From Pseudomonadota bacterium (lineage in GTDB: Bacteria; Pseudomonadota; Alphaproteobacteria; Caulobacterales; Caulobacteraceae): DNA of 6,066 nucleotides. Positions 1 through 4,605 of the stretch are shown in pieces (position 1 is the first letter of the stretch; the number at the start of each line of letters is the position of its first letter). The notes under the pieces are model-generated. The model did no database searches and had not been told where the DNA came from. It saw only the letters and a list, made by a program, of their open reading frames with translations. The stretch lies in the NCBI GenBank assembly GCA_023433585.1, contig JAEZCL010000262.1, forward strand, positions 1-6,066, written 5' to 3'. The position numbers and the translations under genes were made by a program.

Positions 1-232
1 AGCGGCCCTTGCGCTCGGCGAGTTCCAGCACGCGCAGGCGGAGACCGGCGCCCTCGGCGAGCGCCTCGGCGTACCCGTCGGACGAGCCACCGTCCCGGAC
101 CACGATCACCTCGAAGCGTTCCGGCGGAAGCGTCTGCCGGGTCAGCGCCCTGAGGGTCAGCGCGAGGCACTGCGGATCCTGGTAGGTCGGCATCACCACG
201 CTCAGCGCCGGAGGGTTGGTGGGCAGCGACAT
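1..232 (-). CDS. family 2 glycosyltransferase, N-terminal fragment (runs off left edge)
   Basis: The first 77 residues are visible; the rest lies beyond the left edge. They form the start of a GT-A fold family 2 glycosyltransferase. Residues 10-18 (LSVVMPTYQ) are the first beta strand of the nucleotide-sugar site. Residues 42-53 (VIVVRDGGSSDG) are the second strand with the Asp-Gly-rich nucleotide-binding turn, normally written DDGSxDG in this family. Such enzymes move a sugar from a nucleotide-sugar to a glycan, lipid or protein acceptor, usually at the inner membrane face or in the cytoplasm; the acceptor cannot be told from this fragment. ATG at 232-230 is chosen because a purine-rich Shine-Dalgarno (GGAGAGGA, 245-238) sits five bases upstream and the family homology begins within ten residues. 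It shows no metabolic link to the ureide cluster. Family assignment is firm; specificity is unknown. Confidence 0.88.
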   Translation of the reverse strand, partial: MSLPTNPPALSVVMPTYQDPQCLALTLRALTRQTLPPERFEVIVVRDGGSSDGYAEALAEGAGLRLRVLELAERKGR

Positions 233-237
233 GGCGA

Positions 238-245
238 TCCTCTCC
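238..245 (-). promoter_or_regulatory. ribosome binding site of the glycosyltransferase
   Basis: GGAGAGGA on the minus strand, five bases upstream of the ATG at 232. It supports that start over other in-frame candidates. Confidence 0.6.
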
Positions 246-290
246 GTCAGACGATCTTGCCGTCGGGGGGCGGCGACACCGTCAGACGAT
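244..290. repeat. 12-bp direct repeat in the glycosyltransferase leader
   Basis: CCGTCAGACGAT (plus strand) occurs perfectly at 244-255 and again at 279-290, 35 bases apart centre to centre. On the minus strand this reads ATCGTCTGACGG twice, and the second copy abuts the ribosome binding site. It could be a paired operator, a small duplication or chance; the sequence alone does not decide. Confidence 0.55.
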
Positions 291-306
291 AACGCTCCGC
301 GACGAC

Positions 307-338
307 ATCATTACGCATCAATAGGGGTCTATAGGGGT
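307..338 (-). promoter_or_regulatory. putative promoter with tandem octamer, upstream of the glycosyltransferase
   Basis: On the minus strand the octamer ACCCCTAT occurs at 338-331 and again at 328-321, a 10-bp period that puts both copies on the same face of the helix. Seven bases further on is TAATGAT (313-307), which resembles a -10 hexamer. This is one of the few AT-rich patches in the window. The layout resembles promoters where an activator binds direct repeats just upstream of the -10 box, as SARP-type actinomycete regulators do, although those repeats are usually spaced 11 bp. Transcription starting near 300 would give a leader of about 70 bases before the ATG at 232. The repeat is seen directly; promoter function is inferred. 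Confidence 0.4.
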
Positions 339-364
339 GCACTGTCCCAACACGACAGTCGCCG

Positions 365-713
365 CCTGACCGGAACCTACCCACGCGCAGGAGCAGCAGC
401 CGCGATAGTTGCTGCGCCCATGGCCGGTAGCGAACCTCCTGCGGGGTGTCTCGCTCGGCAGCAAGCAGCGCCTGGAATGTCGCCTGCGGGCGCCTGCGGC
501 CGTGCAGTGCCAGCGCTGTGTCTTCCCATTAGCGAGCTCGGCGCTCCGGCATGACGATCCGGGCTGGGTCAACCTGCCGGGCGTAGTCGACAGCGGTGCC
601 GTAGTCACCTGCGTGACGGGCCGCTGTCTCGGCTTCGCCGAGCAGGGTCCAGTATCGCGGTCGTCGTGCATCGCCGCGGTGTACGACGCGGAGCAGACGA
701 CGAGCATGCCGTG
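365..713 (-). pseudogene. decayed C-terminal part of an XRE-type helix-turn-helix/TPR regulator
   Basis: The minus strand holds pieces of one protein in two frames. The first, from 713, reads HGMLVVCSASYTAAMHDD then RD. Near 655 the sense moves to another frame, YWTLLGEAETAARH, as expected after loss of one base. It then jumps to AGDYGTAVDYARQVDPARI, seemingly skipping a helix pair, and continues to PERRAR, where TAA at 531-529 interrupts it. Beyond this stop, in the same frame, homology resumes: WEDTALALHGRRRP, then FQALLAAERDTPQEV and RYRPWAQQLSR, fading near 365. These pieces match, in order, the helical TPR-like C-terminal domain of long actinomycete XRE-family regulators, where ERRARYxxD and APxEVRYRP are typical. 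The stop probably replaces that Tyr codon. No DNA-binding domain is recognisable upstream. The family call is by recognition of pattern, not by alignment. Confidence 0.72.
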
Positions 714-759
714 GCGCGGCTGAACGTCGAGGCGGCGGTGCGGGGGCCAGCCCAACGCG

Positions 760-1056
760 GCGCAGGAGGTGCTGCGCGCTCACCCGGCCACAGCGTGCCG
801 GAAGAGCCATCCCCAGCACCCAGGCTGGCGTCGGTGATCGCCGGTGGGCAGACTTCGGGCAGGTAGAGCGGGCATCGGCATCGTGCCTGGGCGGGGACGC
901 GCGGGCAGGACGGCGGGTACGAGTGGACCGACGAGGTGTTCCTTCGGTCGGATAGGTCGTGTCATGACCGATGTTCCTCCGAAGACACCGGGTCAGCCCG
1001 CTCGCCCACTGAAGCGCGCCCGGATGTCGCTCGTGGCCCCTGGACCGCCCACCGAA
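760..1056. other. intergenic stretch without a convincing gene
   Basis: This is the space downstream of the AtzH gene and upstream of the regulator remnant. All six frames were considered; none shows clear codon bias or a recognisable domain except the weak small ORF listed separately. It may hold the lost N-terminal part of the decayed regulator, but I could not recognise a helix-turn-helix motif. No strong hairpin with a U-tract was found just after the AtzH stop codon, so the site where operon transcription ends is not evident. Confidence 0.5.
780..965 (-). CDS. weak candidate small ORF, 61 codons
   Basis: A 61-residue Pro- and Arg-rich reading frame begins at ATG 965-963. It is preceded by a good Shine-Dalgarno-like GGAGGAA about nine bases upstream and ends in TGA at 782-780. 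Third codon positions are not strongly G or C, unlike the real genes of this window, and the translation (starting MTRPIRPKEH) shows no known domain, signal peptide or membrane segment. It lies between atzH and the regulator wreck and could be random, or the mutated start of that regulator. The ribosome binding site is its only positive sign. Confidence 0.15.
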   Translation of the reverse strand: MTRPIRPKEHLVGPLVPAVLPARPRPGTMPMPALPARSLPTGDHRRQPGCWGWLFRHAVAG

Positions 1057-1452
1057 TCAGCTAACTCCCCGCACCGGGCAGTGTGGAATGGAGACGTGAG
1101 CGGTGACGATCCGCCAGCCGACGGGCAGGCGAACCCAGGTCTGGGTCTGCCGCCCGGTGGGCACGCCGCCGGCGTAGCCGAAGCGGGTCGTCACCACCGC
1201 GAGGTCCCTGCCGAACGTGGTGACCGTCGGGTCCACCAGCCGGCGACCGGCCGGCAGTGGCGGCTGCGCGGCCCGCCACTCGCGTTGCTCGTCCAACCCG
1301 TACTGGTGGTCGGCGAGGCCGAACCGCACGGTCCGCTCGGAAGCCCAGAAGTAGGCGCAGATCCGGTCCGCGTCGCCGTCGACCAGCGCCCGCTCGTAGT
1401 CGGCGAAGGCCGCCGCCACCTCGGCCACGACGTCGGTCCGGTCGATCTCCAT
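1057..1452 (-). CDS. atzH: AtzH-like (DUF3225, SnoaL-fold) protein
   Basis: A 131-residue protein of the AtzH/HpxZ (DUF3225) family, with a SnoaL-like alpha+beta cone fold. Pseudomonas sp. ADP AtzH is proposed to convert 1,3-dicarboxyurea to allophanate with loss of CO2, and its Tyr22 and Arg46 are reported as needed. Here Tyr19 (in FADYERALVDGD) and Arg43 (in ERTVRFGL) occupy the same relative places, 24 residues apart. The family motifs YFW (34-36) and YGLDE (50-54) follow, and the C-terminal strands hold TRFGY, QTQTWVRL and GWRIVTAHVS. Length is typical and the protein appears complete. ATG 1452 is chosen because AAGGGA lies eight bases upstream and homology begins there; an in-frame GTG at 1533 would add an unconserved tail. 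It is last in the ureide cluster, but no atzE or atzG partner is visible. HpxZ of oxalurate catabolism is the alternative name. Confidence 0.85.
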   Translation of the reverse strand: MEIDRTDVVAEVAAAFADYERALVDGDADRICAYFWASERTVRFGLADHQYGLDEQREWRAAQPPLPAGRRLVDPTVTTFGRDLAVVTTRFGYAGGVPTGRQTQTWVRLPVGWRIVTAHVSIPHCPVRGVS

Positions 1453-1460
1453 CCGGTACG

Positions 1461-1466
1461 TCCCTT
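1461..1466 (-). promoter_or_regulatory. ribosome binding site of atzH
   Basis: AAGGGA on the minus strand, eight bases upstream of the ATG at 1452. It decides the start against the longer reading frame that opens at 1533. Confidence 0.6.
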
Positions 1467-1492
1467 CGATTCGTCGGGTCGGGCATCCGCCG

Positions 1493-1525
1493 GCCCGGTC
1501 GGGAGCCGTGACCTTCCGACCGGGC
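1493..1525 (-). terminator. hairpin between permease and atzH (possible terminator or attenuator)
   Basis: A perfect 10-bp inverted repeat, GCCCGGTCGG at 1493-1502 and CCGACCGGGC at 1516-1525, with a 13-base loop that can add two more pairs past one mismatch. The stem begins eight bases after the permease stop codon (1536-1534). There is no U-run after it on the minus strand, so it is not a classical intrinsic terminator, although actinomycete terminators often lack one. It could lower transcription of atzH relative to the upstream genes or protect the 3' end of a processed message. The structure is seen; its function is inferred. Confidence 0.45.
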
Positions 1526-1533
1526 TCGCCCAC

Positions 1534-3162
1534 TCAGCCGGGCAGCGCGGACGTTCTCCGGTCGGTGTCCGTCCGTTCGCTGGCGAGGTCAGCTCGATCG
1601 GGCTGCTGGTCCGGTTCGCCCTCCTCCGGGTCGGGCTCGCGGGGCGTCGGGCGGCCGAGTGCGAAGACCACACAGATCACCGCCACGAAGAGATCGCCCA
1701 GTGCCACCTGACCGTTGGCGTTCCACTCGATCCGCTCGCCGTGGATCAGCCCAATGAACGACAGCACCGCGCCGGAGCCGGCGAAGATCGCGGCTCGGAC
1801 GAAGCGCCTGTCGATGATGAAGACCACCACCGCGCCGAGCACCAGCCCGGCGAGGATCGCGCCCTGACCGAGCACCAGCAGCCCGTCGTAGATCACCCCG
1901 GCGCCGTTGAGCGCGTCGTCGCCGACCACCGCGGCGGTGGTGCCGGCCGCGGCCAACGCGTTGTCGATCTGACCGGTCGCCCAGGCCGCGATGTTCGGGA
2001 TCAGCGCGGCGACCACGGCGGCGGCGTGCGCCCGGGGGGTGGCCTGGAAGGCCTGCGCCCCGATCAGCAGCCCGATGTAGAGCAGGATCGGCACGATGGC
2101 CGCCGTCGGGAAGATCGCGCCGAGCAGCCCGAACATGCCGAGGAAGCAGAGCACCGCGATCACCACACCGGTCGCCATCGAGTACCCGCTGCGTCCACCC
2201 GCCGCCTTCCAACCCGGGTGCCCGACGTAGACGGCCGGCGGGAACGGCGAGCCGAGCGCGGCGCCGATCACCGCGCCCGCACCGTCGGCGAGCAGCACAC
2301 TGCGCAGGTTGTAGTTGTCCCCCGCAGTGGCCGCGCTCTCCACGTTGGTCATGCCCTCGGTGAAGTTGTAGACGCCGAGCGGGATCGCCGTCGCCAGCAG
2401 CGGCGCCATGTCGGCCAGCCCGGTGAAGAGCAGGTCCAGCTTGAACGAGGGTACGGCGACCGCGATGTCCCGGGCCGCGGCCGTGACGTCCGGTACCGAC
2501 ATCGCCCCACAGGCCCAGCCGATCGCGGTGCCGAGCAGCAGCGTGGCGAGCCCGATCGGGAAGTTGAACGGCAGTTTCACGTCGGTGAGCAGGCCGATCA
2601 GCAGCAGCGCGAAGACCGGCAGGGCGACCCAGGCCATCCGCCACATCTGACCGGCCGGGTTCATCGAGATGAAGGTGATGGAGATCCCAGCGAGGGTGCC
2701 GAGCAGCGCGGCCCGGGGCGCGTACCGGCGGATGTAGGGCCCCACGAACGCGCCGATCAGCACGATCACGCCGATGATGAAGGCCCAAGCCAGCCCGGCC
2801 TCCCAGGCTCGCACCGGGTCCTGGGGACGCAGGTAGATCGGGAGCATGATGACGAAGATGACGATGAACATGTGCGGCACGCTCGGCCCGTACGGCAGGG
2901 CGGTCACGTCGGTGCGGTTCTCCCGTCGGGCCAGCCGGCGTGCCAGGTAGGTGTAGTAGATGTTCCCGGCGACCAGGGCGATGCCGAGCGCCGGCAGGAT
3001 CGTGCCGAACACCTCCCCCTCGGGAAGGTTCACCACGGCGAGGCAGAGGCCGGTCAGGGTGAGCACGTTGACCAGGACGTTGACGCCGAAGCCGAAGAAT
3101 GCGTTGGTGTCGCCGCGTACCCAGTACGGGAGCGGGGCGACTGTCGGTGTGGTCGAGGCCAT
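1534..3162 (-). CDS. NCS2 (AzgA-like) permease, probable ureide importer
   Basis: A 542-residue integral membrane protein with about twelve or more hydrophobic segments, starting near residue 22 and ending near 503, then a charged 40-residue cytoplasmic tail rich in Asp, Glu, Arg and Pro. It resembles the nucleobase-cation symporter-2 (xanthine/uracil/AzgA-like) superfamily. The half-site around 262-285 (LGVYNFTEGMTNVESAATAG) and the block at 303-327 containing LGSPFPPAVYVGHPGWKAAGGRSGYS match the AzgA-like pattern of an acidic/amide-rich helix followed by a Gly-rich GGR-S/T-G segment. Such carriers usually take up purines or related cyclic ureides by proton symport. Because it lies 12 bases after the second cysteine hydrolase, with GGGAG five bases before its ATG, biuret, triuret or a related ureide is the likely cargo, by context only. 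It appears full length. Substrate is unproven; uric acid or cyanuric acid remain possible. Confidence 0.85.
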   Translation of the reverse strand: MASTTPTVAPLPYWVRGDTNAFFGFGVNVLVNVLTLTGLCLAVVNLPEGEVFGTILPALGIALVAGNIYYTYLARRLARRENRTDVTALPYGPSVPHMFIVIFVIMLPIYLRPQDPVRAWEAGLAWAFIIGVIVLIGAFVGPYIRRYAPRAALLGTLAGISITFISMNPAGQMWRMAWVALPVFALLLIGLLTDVKLPFNFPIGLATLLLGTAIGWACGAMSVPDVTAAARDIAVAVPSFKLDLLFTGLADMAPLLATAIPLGVYNFTEGMTNVESAATAGDNYNLRSVLLADGAGAVIGAALGSPFPPAVYVGHPGWKAAGGRSGYSMATGVVIAVLCFLGMFGLLGAIFPTAAIVPILLYIGLLIGAQAFQATPRAHAAAVVAALIPNIAAWATGQIDNALAAAGTTAAVVGDDALNGAGVIYDGLLVLGQGAILAGLVLGAVVVFIIDRRFVRAAIFAGSGAVLSFIGLIHGERIEWNANGQVALGDLFVAVICVVFALGRPTPREPDPEEGEPDQQPDRADLASERTDTDRRTSALPG

Positions 3163-3167
3163 GACTA

Positions 3168-3172
3168 CTCCC
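3168..3172 (-). promoter_or_regulatory. ribosome binding site of the permease
   Basis: GGGAG on the minus strand, five bases upstream of ATG 3162 and wholly inside the 12-base gap after the previous stop codon. This suggests translation by ribosomes already on the same message. Confidence 0.5.
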
Positions 3173-3174
3173 GG

Positions 3175-3867
3175 TCAGGATGAGGGCTGCAACGCGGGGG
3201 TGGCGGGCAGCGCGGCGCGCACCTGCGCCGAGTCGGCGACCCAGCCGAAGATGCCGCCCTGGGCGGCGATCATGTCGAGGCCGACCCGCTGGAACTCGGG
3301 AAAGTAGGACCCGACGCAGTCGGCGAGCACGAGGCACTCGTACCCGCGGTCGTTGGCCTCCCGGACGGTCGTGTGCACGCACACCTCGGTGGTGACCCCG
3401 GCGACCAGGAGGCTGCGGATGCCCCGCTCGGCGAGCAGGGCGTCCAGGTCGGTGGCGTAGAAGGCGCCTTTGCCGGGTTTGTCGATGACCGGCTCGCCGG
3501 GCAGCGGCCTCAGCTCGTCGACGATGTCGTGGCCGTACTCGCCGCGGATCAGGATTCGGCCGTTGGGCCCGGGGTCACCGATGCGCCTGCTCGGCGCACC
3601 TCGACGGAGTTTGGCCGGCGGGCAGTCGGACAGGTCGGGCAGGTGCCCCTCGCGGGTGTGGATGATGTTCAGACCGATGGCGCGGGCGTCGGCCAGCAGC
3701 GCCGCGAGCGGGGCGATGGTGCAACGCAACTGGCCGACGTCGTTGCCGAGGCTCTCACCGAACCCGCCGGGTTCCAGGAAGTCGCGCTGCATGTCGATGA
3801 CGAGCAGCGCCGTGGTGGCGATGTCGAAGGCGTACGGACCGGGCCGCGCGGTGGTGATGGTCAGCAT
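3175..3867 (-). CDS. BiuH-type isochorismatase-like cysteine hydrolase, candidate triuret hydrolase
   Basis: A 230-residue cysteine hydrolase of the isochorismatase-like superfamily, paralogous to the BiuH encoded just upstream. The Asp-Lys-Cys triad is intact: Asp25 (in VIDMQRDF), Lys130 (in VIDKPGKGAFYAT) and Cys163 (in TTEVCVHTT). HTREGH (70-75), REANDRGYECL (169-179) and AQGGIFG (202-208) also match BiuH. It differs in pocket regions: PPAKLRRGAPS (83-93) where BiuH has PANKRWRS, CVGSYFPEF (184-192) where BiuH has CTGATDKAN, and EPGGFGESLGNDV near the N-terminus. Known triuret hydrolases (TrtA) are close BiuH relatives encoded beside biuH and form carboxybiuret, which decays to biuret, so this is the leading guess. 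Alternatives are a second biuret hydrolase or an amidase for another ureide such as ureidoacrylate (RutB-like). It starts nine bases after biuH. Family is certain; substrate is not. Confidence 0.88.
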   Translation of the reverse strand: MLTITTARPGPYAFDIATTALLVIDMQRDFLEPGGFGESLGNDVGQLRCTIAPLAALLADARAIGLNIIHTREGHLPDLSDCPPAKLRRGAPSRRIGDPGPNGRILIRGEYGHDIVDELRPLPGEPVIDKPGKGAFYATDLDALLAERGIRSLLVAGVTTEVCVHTTVREANDRGYECLVLADCVGSYFPEFQRVGLDMIAAQGGIFGWVADSAQVRAALPATPALQPSS

Positions 3868-3872
3868 GGGCG

Positions 3873-3878
3873 CACCTC
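3873..3878 (-). promoter_or_regulatory. ribosome binding site overlapping the biuH stop codon
   Basis: GAGGTG on the minus strand shares bases with the TGA of biuH (3879-3877) and lies five bases before ATG 3867. This overlap suggests tight translational coupling of the two paralogous hydrolases. Confidence 0.6.
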
Positions 3879-4566
3879 ACTTGGCCGTGGCGGCGATGAC
3901 GTCGTCGGATGTGGTGACGCAGCCGAAGACGCCGCCCTGCATGGTGACCATGTGCAGTGCCGCGTCGTGGTTGGCCTTGTCGGTGGCGCCGGTGCAGTCG
4001 GCGAGGATGAGGCACTCGTACCCCCGGTCGTTCGCCTCGCGCATGGTGGTGTGTACGCAGACGTCGGTGGTGATACCGGTGAGGATCAGGTGGGTGATGC
4101 CCCGGGTCCGGAGGACCAGGTCGAGGTTCGTGGCGTAGAAGGCGCCCTTGCCCGGCTTGTCGACGACCACCTCGCCGGGCAGTGGGGCGACCTCGGGCAC
4201 GATCTCCCAGCCCGGCTCGCCCCTGACCAGGATCCGACCGGCCGGACCGGCCGAGCCGATCTCGGCGCCGATACGCGCCGAGCGCCACCGCTTGTTCGCC
4301 GGGAGGTCGGACAGCTCCGGCTCGTGCCCCTCCCTGGTGTGTACGACGAGCATGCCGAGCGCGCGGGCGTGCTCCAGCAGGCGGGCGGTGGCCGGCAGAC
4401 CGGCCCGGGTGAGCCCGATGTCGTAACCCATCGCGTCGACGTAGCCGCCCGGTCCGCAGAAGTCGGTCTGCCAGTCGATGCAGAGCAGTGCGGTATGCGC
4501 GGTGTCCGCCACGCCGTCGTACGGCCACGGATAGGGGTTGGCCGGGACCGGCCCGATGCTGCCCAT
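3877..4566 (-). CDS. biuH: biuret amidohydrolase
   Basis: A 229-residue isochorismatase-like cysteine hydrolase that converts biuret to allophanate and ammonia in the cytoplasm. The N-terminus NPYPWPYDG (10-18) and the motifs TDFCGPGGYVDAMGYD, LPANKRWRSARIG and CTGATDKANHDAAL are close to the characterised Rhizobium leguminosarum BiuH as I remember it. The triad falls at Asp31, Lys137 and Cys170, each five below the published Asp36, Lys142 and Cys175. Gln210 (in TMQGGVFG) corresponds to Gln215, also reported in that active site. Length is normal and no break is seen. ATG 4566 has a perfect AGGAGG seven bases upstream. It sits between atzF, which uses its product, and the paralogous hydrolase. 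No urea carboxylase is visible, so biuret rather than urea probably supplies allophanate here. The assignment rests on remembered family sequences, not on a search. Confidence 0.9.
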   Translation of the reverse strand: MGSIGPVPANPYPWPYDGVADTAHTALLCIDWQTDFCGPGGYVDAMGYDIGLTRAGLPATARLLEHARALGMLVVHTREGHEPELSDLPANKRWRSARIGAEIGSAGPAGRILVRGEPGWEIVPEVAPLPGEVVVDKPGKGAFYATNLDLVLRTRGITHLILTGITTDVCVHTTMREANDRGYECLILADCTGATDKANHDAALHMVTMQGGVFGCVTTSDDVIAATAK

Positions 4567-4573
4567 TCTCTCG

Positions 4574-4579
4574 CCTCCT
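4574..4579 (-). promoter_or_regulatory. ribosome binding site of biuH
   Basis: Consensus AGGAGG on the minus strand, seven bases before ATG 4566, in the 39-base gap after atzF. It is the strongest Shine-Dalgarno in the window and suggests high biuH translation. Confidence 0.7.
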
Positions 4580-4605
4580 GTCGTGATCGCGGTTGTCTGT
4601 CCGCC

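Noticed and set aside
216..755. Plus-strand frames at 216-554 and 409-723 and the minus-strand frame 318-755 as genes
   Set aside because: The plus-strand frames show no domain or consistent codon bias and lie opposite the regulator remnant. Only the segment from about 713 to 655 of the minus-strand frame carries regulator homology.
529..819. Minus-strand 96-codon frame as an intact small gene
   Set aside because: Its second half is only the middle of a larger regulator domain whose sequence continues in the same frame beyond the stop and in another frame before it, so it is part of a pseudogene.
1453..1533. Longer atzH starting at GTG 1533
   Set aside because: The added 27 residues cross the hairpin, abut the permease stop and are not part of the family. 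ATG 1452 has its own Shine-Dalgarno and begins right at the conserved domain.
844..3183. Very long plus-strand open frame (779 codons) opposite the permease and atzH
   Set aside because: Its translation is dominated by Gly, Arg, Asp, Glu and His with no domain. It mirrors the codon bias of the minus-strand permease, which has clear membrane helices and a proper ribosome binding site.
1589..3382. Second minus-strand frame of 597 codons overlapping the permease
   Set aside because: It is Arg/Ala/Gly-rich low-complexity translation, out of phase with the permease, typical of a shifted frame in GC-rich DNA.
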